DNA of 60,034 nucleotides from Nitrospinaceae bacterium (GCA_029261475.1 JAJDBG010000043.1:1-60034), one strand, 5' to 3'; positions 27,901-37,148 are shown, counted from the stretch's first letter. Notes: a model not told the origin generated them from the sequence alone. A program made the numbers and translations.

Positions 27901-29471
27901 ACTTGGGCGAAGAGTTGCTTGAAATAGTTGAAAAGGAGTTGTGGCTTTTCCGACAAAATTGCTAAGGGGGTGTCATTACCCATCGACCCGGTAGCTTCGC
28001 CACCTGAACTGATCATGGGACTGAGGACGATTTTGATATCCTCTGCCGTGTAGCCAAATGCGAGTTGTTTTTGCAGCAAATTGTCAGAGGCTTTAGTCAA
28101 TTCACCGCCACAGTCCGGCACATTTTCGAGATTGAGCTGGTTTTCCTTCAACCAAGTCCCATACGGACTTTTTGTAATGATGCTTTCCTTCAATTCCTCA
28201 TCGGCGATGATTCGTCCCTGTGAGATATCAACCAGAAACATTTTCCCCGGCTGAAGGCGGCCTTTATGAATGATGTTAGCTTCATCAATGGGCAATACGC
28301 CGACTTCTGAAGACATGACGACCAGATCGTCGCTGGTGACGATATAACGCGAGGGACGCAGGCCGTTACGGTCGAGTATGGCTCCGATCACTTTTCCATC
28401 AGTGAAAGCGACGGAAGCGGGACCATCCCAAGGCTCCATCATAGAGGCGTGAAATTCGTAGAACTGCCGTTTGAGATCACTCATAGACTCGTGCCCGCTC
28501 CATGGCTCCGGGATCATCATCATTACAGCGTGTGGCAGAGAGCGACCCGTCATAGTCAGTAATTCAAGGGTTTGATCGAAATCGGCCGAGTCACTTCCAC
28601 CCTGCGCGATGGCGGGAAGAATTTTTTCAATTTTTTCGAAATAGGGTGACTCGAACATTGCCGAGCGAGCCTGTATCCAGTTTTTGTTGCCTCGAACGGT
28701 GTTGATTTCCCCATTATGAGCGATAAAACGAAAGGGTTGTGCTCTTCCCCAAGAGGGGAAAGTATTGGTGCTGTAACGAGAGTGGGCCACAGCTATAGCC
28801 GATTCAAAATCGGGATCCGTAATATCATGAAAATAGCTTTCCACCTGCTGAGCCATGAGCTGACCTTTGTACACAAAGGTCTGGCTGGAGAGGCTTGGCA
28901 CATAAAAACTGTCGTTGTCGTTGTTGAAACCTGCTTTGCGGATCGCGTTAGCTGTTAGTTTACGGATGGTATACAGCTTGCGTTCAAGATCAACGGTTTC
29001 TTTGATATTGTCGGGGGCAGTGATGAATACATGGCGGATATCTGGCTCTACATTGCGCGCTGTTTCGCCAATGGTCGAGTTATCGACGGGAGGAATACGC
29101 CAGCCCATCAGGTTCAAGCCCTCGTCTTTGATGATTTGATCCATTAGCGCAAAACATTTATCCGTGTTCTCGTTTTTGCGGACGAATACCAAGCCTGTTC
29201 CGTACCTTCCTTTGGCAGGAAGCTCCCAACCCAGTTTTTGGCATTCTTTTTTGAAAAATTTGTGCGGGATTTGAACTAAAATTCCGGCACCATCGCCCGT
29301 CAAAGGGTCGGAACCACAGGCCCCTCGGTGTTCCAATTTCTTCAATATTTCAAGACCCTGAAGAACAATTTCGTGGGATTCTTTCCCCTTCATGTGCGCG
29401 ACAAAGCCTACGCCACAATTTTCATGTTCAAATTCAGGATCGTATAGTCCTTGCTTTTCTGGATAGCCCAT
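24930..29471 (-). CDS. gltB: glutamate synthase large subunit
   Basis: The 1513-residue catalytic subunit of NADPH-GOGAT. The N-terminal glutaminase nucleophile is C19 in [16 protein letters not shown], preceded by an 18-residue propeptide that is normally cleaved. The central domain follows, then the FMN synthase domain with [16 protein letters not shown] and [20 protein letters not shown] and [14 protein letters not shown]. The 3Fe-4S site is in [17 protein letters not shown], with the usual run of cysteines. The C-terminal beta-helix (about 1240-1440) has the repeated Gly motif, as in [15 protein letters not shown] and [16 protein letters not shown]. gltD follows after 44 bases. No frameshift or internal stop is present. 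Confidence 0.97.
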   Translation of the reverse strand: MGYPEKQGLYDPEFEHENCGVGFVAHMKGKESHEIVLQGLEILKKLEHRGACGSDPLTGDGAGILVQIPHKFFKKECQKLGWELPAKGRYGTGLVFVRKNENTDKCFALMDQIIKDEGLNLMGWRIPPVDNSTIGETARNVEPDIRHVFITAPDNIKETVDLERKLYTIRKLTANAIRKAGFNNDNDSFYVPSLSSQTFVYKGQLMAQQVESYFHDITDPDFESAIAVAHSRYSTNTFPSWGRAQPFRFIAHNGEINTVRGNKNWIQARSAMFESPYFEKIEKILPAIAQGGSDSADFDQTLELLTMTGRSLPHAVMMMIPEPWSGHESMSDLKRQFYEFHASMMEPWDGPASVAFTDGKVIGAILDRNGLRPSRYIVTSDDLVVMSSEVGVLPIDEANIIHKGRLQPGKMFLVDISQGRIIADEELKESIITKSPYGTWLKENQLNLENVPDCGGELTKASDNLLQKQLAFGYTAEDIKIVLSPMISSGGEATGSMGNDTPLAILSEKPQLLFNYFKQLFAQVTNPAIDSIREELVMSMESTLGAEENLLTESALHCAKLKIKHPVLSLQEMEKIRSLDRPKIKSVQLSMTFNSSEGVEGLEKGIERLCTQASDAIRDGATILILSDKDMDEKNAPIPSLLATGAVHHHLLREQTRTQAGIVVETGEAREMMHFALLIGYGAGAVCPYLAFETALDIAKDGLYVKKIDPQKALENFILSTRKGLFKIIAKMGISTIQSYRGAQIFEAVGLNDDVIDRFFTGTTSRVSGAGLDIIAKETLTRLQRAWAQGKPDSLLNAGGNYHWRRGEEKHMLNPNAIALLQHSTRSNDYSIFKKFSKHSNEESAKQCTLRGLLQIKKGNSIPIEEVESVEDITKRFCTGAMSIGSISRETHETIAIAMNRIGGKSNTGEGGEDPVRFTPDANGDLRRSKIKQVASGRFGVNSFYLANADELQIKVSQGAKPGEGGQLPGHKVSEYIAQLRNSTPGVTLISPPPHHDIYSIEDLQQLIFDLHNANPKADVSVKLVAEAGVGTIAAGVSKAHAEGVLIAGHDGGTGASPQTSIKHAGLPWELGLSETQQILVLNDLRGRIRVQVDGQLKTGRDVVIGALLGADEFGFSTTALVTLGCILMRKCHLNTCSVGIATQDPKLRKKFSGKAEYVVNFFNFIAMEVREIMAEMGVRKFSDLIGRVDLLTADKAVGHWKAGGLDVSKLLYQPKVKEGVAIRNVTKQDLSGDMDGALDYQLIKDSEQALIHKQNRFEVCLDYPIKNTDRTVGAMLSYEISTRVGEKGLAPNTIIVNFKGSAGQSFGGFLAPGVTFNLSGDANDYVGKGLSGGKIAIYPAPESPLVPEENIIVGNVVLYGAVSGSAFFRGIAGERFCVRNSGARAVVEGVGDHGCEYMTGGVAVILGPTGRNFAAGMSGGIAYIYDPDNKFEVNCNKGLVDLFPVEEDEDIVRLKTLLKDHQQATKSSVAKNILKNWKTALPQFIKVYPRDYRRVIEERKKNLDQSMLEDVA

Positions 29472-29502
29472 AATTTCAATCTATTTCAATAAAAAAACGG
29501 TT

Positions 29503-29508
29503 ATTATA
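29503..29508 (-). promoter_or_regulatory. possible -10 element for gltBD
   Basis: On the minus strand TATAAT lies about 32 bases before the gltB ATG. I see no good -35 hexamer at 16-18 bases, so the call is weak; an activator or alternative sigma factor could compensate. Confidence 0.3.
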
Positions 29509-29766
29509 TTCACTGAGTGACGATCATCTGCATTCAGGAAGAGGTTGACTTGCAAATGTAGTACCATTTGCTAAGTTATTCAATATATTAAACAACTCCA
29601 CTTTCCCATTTTCAGAAGTGTGTTGTTATTATACTCAATTTTATGTCTATTGTGTGTTTTTTGCGTGTTTGTGTGGTCATGTGAAAGTGCGTGATTTTAT
29701 CATTGTTTGTGGAAAGGTTCATGATTCTTTTTTCCTGTAGTGATACAATGAATTTATACTATATGG

Positions 29767-29797
29767 GGCATTTCATTTGAAATGCCTTATTTTTTTA
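29767..29797 (+). terminator. orphan terminator-like hairpin upstream of the CBS gene
   Basis: Nine-base perfect arms (29767-29775 and 29778-29786) with a 2-base loop (tetraloop if the closing pair opens) and a following TTATTTTTTT. It looks like an intrinsic terminator reading rightward, yet no rightward gene ends near it: gltB runs the other way and the CBS gene begins 300 bases further on. It may end a small RNA or a prematurely terminated leader. The 29487-30104 gap holds no other recognisable gene. Confidence 0.6.
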
Positions 29798-30104
29798 GAT
29801 TTTTGGTAAGTCTGAAGAAAGATTATTTTACTACAATGTTTGTCTGAGTATTGAGAAAATTTCAGATTCCAGAATCTCAGGGTTCCTGAAATGGTAAAGG
29901 TGATAGGACTGCTTAAACGACTGTGCTGAGTATATATATCCAGTCTTTGAGTTATCCTGCCATGAAACAGGAAGTTTGTGGATCATAGTGAAGCTAGTGA
30001 ATAGTTTGTTTGAGATCAGTATTTTTAAAAAGGATTCTATAATCATAGCAGGGAAATGGCCTATTGCTGTGAGAAAATGGATCATTATTTGAGGGAGTTG
30101 ACGC

Positions 30105-30746
30105 ATGATTGTTGAAGAGATTATGACCATTGATCTGGTTACCATAAAGGAAAGCGATTCTTTGCGTAGAGCGCAGGAGCTGATGGTGGAGAAGTCAATT
30201 CGCCATCTACCTGTTGTAAATAAAAAAAAGCTCTTGGGTATCATCACCGAGAGCGATATACGTGGTGCTTTTGTTTTTAATGACAGCCCTAAGGAAGGGA
30301 AACTGGTTAACTTTGATCCTTCAAAAATGCCTGTTAAGGATTACATGACCCGCGATCCTTTGACGGTTACACCTGATACGAATATTGAAGATGCGGCTCT
30401 TGTTATTTATAGAAATAAAATTGGCGGTTTGCCAGTTGTTCAGAACGGGAAGCTGGAAGGAGTCGTTACTATTCTTGATATGTTGGGCTTATTTATAGAC
30501 ATGATGAGTCTACTAGAGAGCAGTTCTCGAATAGATGTTTTGGTCGACAAGAACCAGAAATCGATTGATAAGGTCACTGGTATCATCACAGGGCACGGTT
30601 TAGAAATTATTTCTACAGGAATAGAGCCTTACGAAGATGACCCTAAAAAGCAAGTCTGTTGCTTCAGAATGGACTTATGCGAAACCGCAAGAGTTGTGAA
30701 AGATATAGAAAAAGCGGGCTTTAAAGTATTGGATGCTATTGACTGA
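30105..30746 (+). CDS. CBS-pair protein with C-terminal ACT-like domain (AcuB-like)
   Basis: Two CBS domains (about 1-65 and 75-135): MIVEEIMTIDLVTIKESDSL and HLPVVNKKKLLGIITESDI, then PVKDYMTRDPLTVTPDTN and GLPVVQNGKLEGVVTILDML. A C-terminal region of about 75 residues (from RIDVLVDKNQ) looks like the ACT-type ligand domain of AcuB proteins. Such CBS pairs bind adenine nucleotides or similar ligands and act as regulators, but the partner is unknown. GGGAG precedes the start by about 8 bases. It is convergent with the PBP1A gene, 50 bases away. Confidence 0.83.
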   Translation: MIVEEIMTIDLVTIKESDSLRRAQELMVEKSIRHLPVVNKKKLLGIITESDIRGAFVFNDSPKEGKLVNFDPSKMPVKDYMTRDPLTVTPDTNIEDAALVIYRNKIGGLPVVQNGKLEGVVTILDMLGLFIDMMSLLESSSRIDVLVDKNQKSIDKVTGIITGHGLEIISTGIEPYEDDPKKQVCCFRMDLCETARVVKDIEKAGFKVLDAID

Positions 30747-30796
30747 GCCGAAATTTTGAAGCTCTTATATCCGGTTCATAGCCGGGCAGGCATTCT

Positions 30797-33211
30797 TTAA
30801 AATGTTTCTTTTACTTCGAGAGAAGAATCGGAAGGCGGGTAGGTTTCCTGGAATCTTTTGATAGGGAAAATCTCCAGCTTGGATTTTTTGTCGTAGTAGG
30901 GGAGAGGTTCTCCATCTTCGGGATTGATTTTTGAAAATACAATTTGGTCTGTTTCTGGAAAGTTCAGGACAGGTTTTCCTTTTAAAGCGGCGGTCATGAA
31001 TTGCAACCAAACAGGAATAGCGGTCCGAGAACCTGTTTCATTGACGCCCATGGACGTGTCTTCGTCTTTTCCAACCCATACTCCTGTCAGAAGTTCGGGG
31101 GTATAGCCCATGAACCAGGCATCGACATAATTATTAGTGGTTCCCGTTTTGCCAGCGGCAGGTCGTTTTAGCACTTTGATTTTTTTTGCAGTTCCGTCTT
31201 GCACAACGCTTTGCAGAAGGCTGGTGATTGTGTAAGCAGTTGCTTCAGAAATCGGTTGGTCTATTTTGGGTTGGGCTGAATAAAGAATCTCCCCATTGCT
31301 ATTTTTGATGTGCCGGATGGCGGTAGGCTCGATGCGACTGCCTTTGTTGGAGAAGGCTGAATATGCGGATACGAGCTCTAAAAGGGTGACACCGGATGAC
31401 CCAAGGGCGATGGATAAATTATTTGCCAAATGTTGGGTGATGCCAAGATCTCGAGCGACTTGAATGGCTTTGGATATCCCTATTTGTTGTAGAATCTTCA
31501 CGGTGACAATATTTCGGGAGTGTGCCAGTGCCGTTCGCAAAGGCGTTGGACCGTAGAAAGTTTCTTCAAAATTGACAGGTTTCCATTTGTCGAAGGCATG
31601 ATCTTTTTCTTTAAATATGATTGGCGAATCGACGATGATGCTGGATGCGTTGTAACCTTCCTGCAAAGCGGCCGCATATATGATGGGTTTGAAGACCGAG
31701 CCTGGTTGGCGGACAGCTTGCACGGATCGGTTGAATTGGCTTTTTGAAAAATCGAAGCCACCGACCATGGCCTTGATGTGCCCGGTCTCTGGGGCCAGGC
31801 TGATAAGGGCACCTTCCACTTCGGGTTCTTGTTCAAGAGCGAGTGCCATTTTGAGGTCGGATGGGCGAGTCCCCAGTACTTTGAACAAAGCGCGATCCCC
31901 TGTGTTCAGGGCTTTGTCAACTCCGTTGATTCTGGCCCATCGACCATCGATTTTCGGGTTAGGATTTCTGGCCCAGTCCATATCCTTAAGCTCCAAGATA
32001 CCTTCCTGGGCTCCTGTTAAAATAAAAGCGGAGTTTTTGTCTCGCTCCATCACCATTCCCTGGATGATATCTCCTTCTTTTGGTCCTTCGTCTTCTTCCC
32101 AGCCATTGTACTTGCGCAATTGTGCTTGAAGTTGGTTGATCGACAGGGAAGGATTCATACGCCCGAGAGGGCCTCTATATCCGAATCGCTTATCTGTGAT
32201 GCGTAAATTTTCCTGGATTGCTTTCTGGGCTTCTTCCTGAAGTGTGATGTCGAGTGTGGAGTAGACCATGAGACCACTGTGATACAGTTTTTTAGCCCCA
32301 TATTTTTCGATCAGAAATTGCCGGATGTGTTCAACGAAATAGGGGGCGCGGTTCAACATTCCCGTCACTTCACCGAGTTGGAAGTCGGACTGAAGGGCTT
32401 CTTTTTCTTCTGATGTTTTGATGAAATTCAAATGGGCCATTCGGCGAATAACATGGTCGCGTCTTTTTCTGGCTTTTTTAGGGTATCTGTATGGAGAGTA
32501 GTTGTTAGGTGCTTTGGGCAAACTTGCGATCATAGCGCATTCGGCTATCGTTAAGTCCTTTACGGTTTTGCCAAAGTAGGTTCGAGCGGCGGCTTCTACG
32601 CCGTAGGCTCCGTGACCATAATAGATCTGGTTCAGGTACATCTCAAGAATCTGGTCTTTGGAAAAGATCAGCTCTATGCGAAGAGCCAGAATGGCTTCTT
32701 TGATTTTTCGGACAAGAGTTCTATCGCTTGTGAGCAAAAGAGTTTTGGTCAATTGCTGGGTGATGGTGCTTCCGCCTTCGACGACGCGACCGGCTTGAAA
32801 ATTGGTCCGCATGGCTCTCAGGATAGCCTTGGGATCGATTCCAAAATGGTAATAGAAATTGGAGTCCTCAACGGCAAGGGTGGCCTGCTTCAAACGTAAC
32901 GGAATATCCTCCATGGGGACAAGGATTCTTTTTTCGACATAAAATTCTGCAATAAGCTCATCTGTGTTAGAAAAAACGCGGGTGATTAGACTGGGGCTAA
33001 AATCTTTTAGAACTCGAACATCGGGTAAGTCTTTCGAATATTTGAAATAGACGTAACCTGCCCCTACAGCTCCAAAAATGATAACGAGAAGAAACATTGC
33101 AAACCCGACAAGCATCAGGGTTTTAAAGAATCCAGACGATTTCTTTATAGGTTTTTTTGTTTTGCGTTTTTTCTTTTTCGCAGGTTGCTGACCAATCAGT
33201 ATTTTCGTCAT
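30797..33211 (-). CDS. class A penicillin-binding protein (PBP1A type)
   Basis: An 804-residue bifunctional peptidoglycan synthase. A basic cytoplasmic tail (KKKKRKTKKPIKK) precedes one membrane anchor (about 28-52). The glycosyltransferase domain (about 70-245) has VEDSNFYYHFGID and the motif GGSTITQQLTKTLLL. A linker with an OB-like region (about 340-440) leads into the transpeptidase: active-site Ser in RQPGSVFKPIIYAAA (SxxK), SRN in HSRNIVTVK, and KTGT in AAGKTGTTNNYVDAW. All three catalytic motifs are intact. Length is close to other PBP1A enzymes. DUF5069 and LRR genes lie directly upstream in the same direction. A specific PBP1A name such as mrcA is not certain. Confidence 0.93.
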   Translation of the reverse strand: MTKILIGQQPAKKKKRKTKKPIKKSSGFFKTLMLVGFAMFLLVIIFGAVGAGYVYFKYSKDLPDVRVLKDFSPSLITRVFSNTDELIAEFYVEKRILVPMEDIPLRLKQATLAVEDSNFYYHFGIDPKAILRAMRTNFQAGRVVEGGSTITQQLTKTLLLTSDRTLVRKIKEAILALRIELIFSKDQILEMYLNQIYYGHGAYGVEAAARTYFGKTVKDLTIAECAMIASLPKAPNNYSPYRYPKKARKRRDHVIRRMAHLNFIKTSEEKEALQSDFQLGEVTGMLNRAPYFVEHIRQFLIEKYGAKKLYHSGLMVYSTLDITLQEEAQKAIQENLRITDKRFGYRGPLGRMNPSLSINQLQAQLRKYNGWEEDEGPKEGDIIQGMVMERDKNSAFILTGAQEGILELKDMDWARNPNPKIDGRWARINGVDKALNTGDRALFKVLGTRPSDLKMALALEQEPEVEGALISLAPETGHIKAMVGGFDFSKSQFNRSVQAVRQPGSVFKPIIYAAALQEGYNASSIIVDSPIIFKEKDHAFDKWKPVNFEETFYGPTPLRTALAHSRNIVTVKILQQIGISKAIQVARDLGITQHLANNLSIALGSSGVTLLELVSAYSAFSNKGSRIEPTAIRHIKNSNGEILYSAQPKIDQPISEATAYTITSLLQSVVQDGTAKKIKVLKRPAAGKTGTTNNYVDAWFMGYTPELLTGVWVGKDEDTSMGVNETGSRTAIPVWLQFMTAALKGKPVLNFPETDQIVFSKINPEDGEPLPYYDKKSKLEIFPIKRFQETYPPSDSSLEVKETF

Positions 33212-33295
33212 TTCTGTTTGAGGAATTTAAGAAGGCGAGGAAAGGGCTTCAAGAGGATGTATTATTGTGGACCAAAAAGAAGTTTGAAAGTTGAC

Positions 33296-33727
33296 TCAAT
33301 GGCCTTCTTCGAGGTCGATTAGGCCTGCCCAAGTGGTGATATCAGTGCGAAGAGGATCTATTCTATTGCGAATTTCCATAAAGTATTCCAGCCGGTCTTC
33401 ATTGTCAGGCTTTCTACCAAGGATTTTCCAATTGACAAACTCTATGTCTCTTGGGGAGCAATGATTGGTTTTTCCACTGATCCAGAGCGTGATTTCTTCT
33501 TCAGTCAGGTTCACTGCTTTTTCTGCGAATTCTATAGCGTTGGTTTGGATGAAACTGAGAATGATTTTGTCCAGTGGACATGGGTAGATATACTCGCCCA
33601 AAGTACTTTCTTTTAAAGCCCTTGCTTTATCTATCATACGTGGCAAATGCACGATTCCACATAGCTTTTCCTTGGGGCTCCGAGGAACCTCCTGTGTCAA
33701 ATCCAATGTGGTGTGCGATACGGTCAT
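33296..33727 (-). CDS. DUF5069 family protein
   Basis: A 143-residue cytosolic protein whose N-terminal LDLTQEVPRSPKEKLCGIVH and LPRMIDKARALKEST are characteristic of DUF5069 (pattern 'LDLT...PRSP...GxxxLPRxIDKxRA'). The middle contains CPLDKIILSFIQTNA. No function is known. It starts 4 bases after the stop of the LRR gene, so translation is probably coupled, and the pair may be co-transcribed with PBP1A, 84 bases downstream. Confidence 0.78.
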   Translation of the reverse strand: MTVSHTTLDLTQEVPRSPKEKLCGIVHLPRMIDKARALKESTLGEYIYPCPLDKIILSFIQTNAIEFAEKAVNLTEEEITLWISGKTNHCSPRDIEFVNWKILGRKPDNEDRLEYFMEIRNRIDPLRTDITTWAGLIDLEEGH

Positions 33728-33731
33728 GCGC

Positions 33732-34214
33732 TCAGTCCAGTCGCAGGCGATTCAAACGGGAAAAGTTTTTAGATGTTTTAATGGCTTTAGCACCTTCATC
33801 GCCAATACGGTTTCGGAATAAGTCCAAAGTTGATAGTTGCCCGAGATACTCTGATTCGGCCAAGGCTTTGGCACCTTCCTCTCCAACTTTGTTGAATTTT
33901 AATATGAGCTGATCGAGATTCATCAAATCCTTGCAATTAGCGATGATTTTGGCCCCGGCCGGGGTGATGTCATTCGACTTTAAATTCAGCGTCCTTACCT
34001 TATGGAGGTGAGGCGAGTCGCAAATTATTTTTACGCCCTCGTCGGTGATTTTATTGTTGCCCAGCTCCAGCCGAGTGATTTCAGCCATTAATTCCAGCTG
34101 AAAAAGGTTTTTGATCCCATCGTCATCGATTTCTTTTTCTTCTAAATTGAGCGTTCCTACGCCCTCAATATGCTTACGGGCAAAGGCTTCCCAATCGTCG
34201 GGTCGATTTTCCAT
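33732..34214 (-). CDS. small leucine-rich-repeat protein (ribonuclease-inhibitor-like)
   Basis: A 160-residue protein with about five LRR units of the 27-29-residue ribonuclease-inhibitor type, recognisable by L..L.L..N.I...GA..I (for example ITRLELGNNKITDEGVKII and LSTLDLFRNRIGDEGAKAI). No signal peptide or catalytic domain. LRR proteins of this size are protein-interaction modules; the bacterial partner is unknown. The adjacent DUF5069 protein, 4 bases downstream, is an obvious first candidate. The 34215-34543 gap beyond it holds no recognisable gene. Confidence 0.75.
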   Translation of the reverse strand: MENRPDDWEAFARKHIEGVGTLNLEEKEIDDDGIKNLFQLELMAEITRLELGNNKITDEGVKIICDSPHLHKVRTLNLKSNDITPAGAKIIANCKDLMNLDQLILKFNKVGEEGAKALAESEYLGQLSTLDLFRNRIGDEGAKAIKTSKNFSRLNRLRLD

Positions 34215-34543
34215 TTATATCGGTCTTAAAGTTTGAATTAAAAATTAAAATTACAACTATCCTCCATACTAGAGGCTTTTTTTTTCAAGGTCAATCCCGC
34301 AGGCAATATAAATTTCTATAGAACGGCGTTTATTTTTAGGCGGTTTAGAGGTTTTATCAGGTTTTCAATATTGCGCTGGCTGATGATCTGTGTGTTTGGA
34401 AGACAGTGCTTTACAATCCTATAGTTTTATTGAAATTTTTTTATCATCAATGAGGAATAATTTTTGTTTCCAAATGCCTAAAGGAAGTGATAGCTTAAAA
34501 AAAGGCAGCGTTATACTATTTTCTAAATTTTCGGGAGGAAATC

Positions 34544-34903
34544 ATGAAGAAAATGAGTTTTTTGTTAATTGCAGTTTTTGTCCTAGTTTTTCCATTGTCT
34601 GCAATGGCTAATGAAAGCCCTATGCATTTGCCGGAAGGCTCGGATAAAGGTGCAAATATGCACAATGAAGCCGGCATCAAACATTGGGGTATGGGGCATG
34701 CAGAGGAAGCGTTGAAACATTTTAAGGAAGCGGCTGCGGCCGATCCTAGCATTGCTGAAATACATTTCAATGAAGCACTGGCTCTGGATAAATTAGGAAA
34801 CCATGGTGCGGCAACGAAACATTTCCAGAAGGCTAAAGATAAAGCACATGGAAATGACAAAATCCTTAAATCGCCGATTTTAAATGGGCACATCGGACAT
34901 TGA
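34544..34903 (+). CDS. small secreted TPR protein
   Basis: A 119-residue protein with a Sec signal peptide (about 1-22, ending SAMA-NES) and two TPR-like repeats: AGIKHWGMGHAEEALKHFKE and AEIHFNEALALDKLGNHGAA. GGGAGG lies 5 bases before the ATG, a strong ribosome site. A strong terminator follows at 34959-34996, so it is a single-gene unit. Its repeats resemble those of the protein at 38620-39273. It is probably periplasmic; no catalytic residues are seen. Confidence 0.75.
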   Translation: MKKMSFLLIAVFVLVFPLSAMANESPMHLPEGSDKGANMHNEAGIKHWGMGHAEEALKHFKEAAAADPSIAEIHFNEALALDKLGNHGAATKHFQKAKDKAHGNDKILKSPILNGHIGH

Positions 34904-34958
34904 TAAAAAGCTTTAATGCTTTGGATTTGATTTAGGGTTTTCTTTTCTATACTTACTT

Positions 34959-34996
34959 ACGGGGGAAGCGGTTTTCTTGCTTCCCCCGTTTTTTTG
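34959..34996 (+). terminator. rho-independent terminator after the TPR gene
   Basis: The arms ACGGGGGAAGC (34959-34969) and GCTTCCCCCGT (34979-34989) are perfectly complementary around a 9-base loop and are followed by a run of seven Ts. This is the clearest terminator in the window. Confidence 0.92.
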
Positions 34997-35111
34997 ATCC
35001 TTTTTCAAGAGCCTTTTATTGGTGAAGAATAATTGCGGCGATCCAATTCGGTTTTTCTGTTACAATGTGCGTCATAGGTCATTAAAAAAAACATGAAGGG
35101 AGATTAATATC

Positions 35112-35510
35112 ATGATGGGAATTGGCTTTCCTGAGTTGATGGTTATTTTGATCATTATTATGATTATTTTTGGAGCAGGTAAACTTCCTGAAATAGGGAG
35201 TGCTTTTGGTAGGAGTATCAAAAACTTTAAATCATCCATGAAAGAAGCTGAGGCAATGGACGAAGCAGACGAGCAATCTTCAGAGGAAGCTCAGGACAGT
35301 CCGGCTCCAGCAAACACAGCTCAAGCGGCGAAGAAGAAAGAAGAAGAAATCATCGACGAAGCAGCTCTTGAGATCGAGGAGAACAGGATCGATCCCATTC
35401 GTACTGCTCACGATGGTTTGGTACAGCAGGGAGATGTTTTTACGGATTCACTTCGCTCTACGCCAGGTGGACGCGGTCGAGATCGTGGAATTTCCAGGGA
35501 TGTGTTTTAG
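35112..35510 (+). CDS. tatA: Sec-independent protein translocase TatA-like
   Basis: A 132-residue protein with the TatA plan: a short N-terminal periplasmic stretch, one membrane helix (MVILIIIMIIFGAGKLPEIG), an amphipathic helix (SAFGRSIKNFKSSMKEAE) and a long acidic, Ala-rich tail. The FGxxKLPEIG motif is the hallmark of the family. GAAGGGAG lies upstream of the ATG pair. TatC and TatB are not in the window. TatA and TatB are similar; the short helix hinge and length favour TatA. A gene 56 bases downstream runs in the opposite direction. Confidence 0.82.
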   Translation: MMGIGFPELMVILIIIMIIFGAGKLPEIGSAFGRSIKNFKSSMKEAEAMDEADEQSSEEAQDSPAPANTAQAAKKKEEEIIDEAALEIEENRIDPIRTAHDGLVQQGDVFTDSLRSTPGGRGRDRGISRDVF

Positions 35511-35566
35511 GCTTTTGCATCGCTTTGGCAATACTTTCGACTTGCCTGGATCAAGGCAAGAGGCGG

Positions 35567-36832
35567 TTAGACCTTGATACCGTCGCTGGACACAGCCGAA
35601 AGTTCGCTCTCACGTGAAACCAGTTCCACTTTTTTCTGTGGACCGACTGCGAGGACTGATCGACCTGCAAGAATGTTAAGCAGTGTTTCACCGATACATT
35701 CTCTACGCCAGCTTTGAAACAGGAAATGATTTTCAAGGTTTTCGTCACGATCGTAGCATTTGACGAAGTCATGAATTTGCTTGCGATCGGCCAATACATT
35801 GGGTTCGATTCTTAGCTCTTCTGAACGAATTTGTACGCCTGCGGCGAGTAGCTCCTCGACTCCTTTTGGGGCAGAGTAGCTGTCTGTGCTGGGTAGTTGA
35901 GGACACTGATCTTCGGGACAATTCATCCCATTCTCAATCAATTTAAGCAAAGCCTTTCCACTTCTAGACACTTCTTTGTGGTGAAACCCTCGTTGGGACC
36001 GCAGTCCTTCCATGTCGGTGGGTGCCGACCGGGCAACTTCAAGCAGGGTTTCGTCTCGAATGATGGATTTTGGAAGGGTGTCTCTTGTTTGTGCTTCCAA
36101 TTCTCTCCACGCAGTGAGTTCTCTCAGAACTGCTAGTTGCTTGGGTTTTAGAGAACGAATGTTTTTCAATTTCATAAACTGTTTTTGAGGATCATTGAGT
36201 TGAAATGATTTTGGATCCTCAAGATGCAACATCTCGCCTCGTACCCAATTTTCACGATTTAGTTTTTTCACGACTGAACTCAATTTCCAGAAAACAGGTG
36301 TCAGATAACGTACATCGTCCAGCGCGTATTCGATTTGCCCGGTGCTCAAGGGGCGACGGCACCAGTCTGTATAACGGTGAGCCTTGCAGATGTGTTTTTT
36401 AGATACTTTTTGGACGATCTTGGCGAAGGATATTTGGGCACCCCAGCCTACAAGTGATGCTGCAATTTGGGTATCGAAAATGGGACCAATGGCTTCGCCG
36501 CAAAGCCGATAGAAAATTTCAAGATCTTGTTTTGCGGCATGAAAAACCTTTAGTATTTCCGGTTTTTTAATGATTTCGAGGAAGGGGGTCAAGTCGGGAA
36601 CAGCAATAGGATCAATTGCCGCACAGACGCTATCACTTGCGACCTGAATCAAGCCCAAGCGGTGAAAATAGGTTCTTTCTCGTACAAATTCAGTGTCTAT
36701 GGTAAGCATTTCAGAGTCTTGAATTTTTTCGCAAAATTCAAGTAGTTGCTCTTCATTCTCAATATACATTGACTGATCGGCGTTTAAAACGCTTCCATTT
36801 CCTGAAGAGCCTGTTGAATGCAAATCGCTCAC
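35567..36832 (-). CDS. rnd: ribonuclease D-like 3'-5' exonuclease
   Basis: A 421-residue protein with the DEDDy exonuclease motifs: Exo I in LTIDTEFVRERTYF, Exo II in VFHAAKQDLEIFYRL, and Exo III in IEYALDDVRYLTPVF, followed by an HRDC-like helical region (about 215-300). In E. coli RNase D trims tRNA 3' ends. The GTG at 36832 precedes a 21-residue N-terminal extension; an internal ATG at 36769 is an equally possible start. The C-terminal 110 residues extend beyond a single HRDC and match a second helical domain of many RNase D proteins. A strong minus-strand terminator lies upstream, so it has its own promoter. Confidence 0.88.
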   Translation of the reverse strand: MSDLHSTGSSGNGSVLNADQSMYIENEEQLLEFCEKIQDSEMLTIDTEFVRERTYFHRLGLIQVASDSVCAAIDPIAVPDLTPFLEIIKKPEILKVFHAAKQDLEIFYRLCGEAIGPIFDTQIAASLVGWGAQISFAKIVQKVSKKHICKAHRYTDWCRRPLSTGQIEYALDDVRYLTPVFWKLSSVVKKLNRENWVRGEMLHLEDPKSFQLNDPQKQFMKLKNIRSLKPKQLAVLRELTAWRELEAQTRDTLPKSIIRDETLLEVARSAPTDMEGLRSQRGFHHKEVSRSGKALLKLIENGMNCPEDQCPQLPSTDSYSAPKGVEELLAAGVQIRSEELRIEPNVLADRKQIHDFVKCYDRDENLENHFLFQSWRRECIGETLLNILAGRSVLAVGPQKKVELVSRESELSAVSSDGIKV

Positions 36833-36866
36833 CCTTTAAATGTGCTACACATTGCTGCATGACACG

Positions 36867-36920
36867 AAAAAAAATGGGCGGGCGTAGACTCAGTAAATAC
36901 CGAGCTTTCGCTCCGCCCGT
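36867..36920 (-). terminator. minus-strand terminator between the 68-residue gene and rnd
   Basis: On the minus strand, GGGCGG (36913-36918) pairs with CCGCCC (36876-36881), with further weak pairing inside, and the stem is followed by eight Ts (the A run at 36867-36874). It lies just after the 36942 gene and separates it from the RNase D gene. Confidence 0.72.
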
Positions 36921-36941
36921 AATAAAAATCAGATTGAAACA

Positions 36942-37148
36942 TTATAAAGCAAACTCGTCCATCTGGATGCCTTTTTGCTTGGCCTCTTTATCAGGACTTT
37001 CTTCCCAACTCCCTGCCGGAGGAGCGGTATCGAAATAATCTACTCCGCTGACAGCATCCTCACGCCAAAACCGCGTACTTAGTTTTTGGGGAGAGACCAC
37101 CTTTTTCAAATCGCCTTTGGAATCAAAAACCTTGACTTCAAAAAACAT
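36942..37148 (-). CDS. small conserved-looking protein of unknown function
   Basis: A 68-residue soluble protein (MFFEVKVFDSKGDLKKVVSP...) without signal peptide or known domain. Its reality is supported by a strong AGGAGGG ribosome site 3 bases before the ATG and by a dedicated terminator just past its stop. The C-terminal part is rich in Glu, Asp and Lys. The first 20 residues could form beta strands. I do not recognise the family and give no function. Confidence 0.62.
   Translation of the reverse strand: MFFEVKVFDSKGDLKKVVSPQKLSTRFWREDAVSGVDYFDTAPPAGSWEESPDKEAKQKGIQMDEFAL

Noticed and set aside
29472..30104. Riboswitch or glutamine sensor upstream of gltB
   Set aside because: I could not find a known glnA-type or other riboswitch core; only a stem terminator-like hairpin pointing the wrong way was seen.
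29831..30247. Minus-strand frame of 138 codons across the gltB-CBS gap
   Set aside because: It overlaps the clear start of the CBS gene on the other strand, has no family signature and its codon use looks like reverse-complement noise.
35530..35560. Hairpin after tatA (CTTGCCT / AGGCAAG) as a terminator
   Set aside because: Stem is only 7 bases and there is no T run in either direction; too weak to call.
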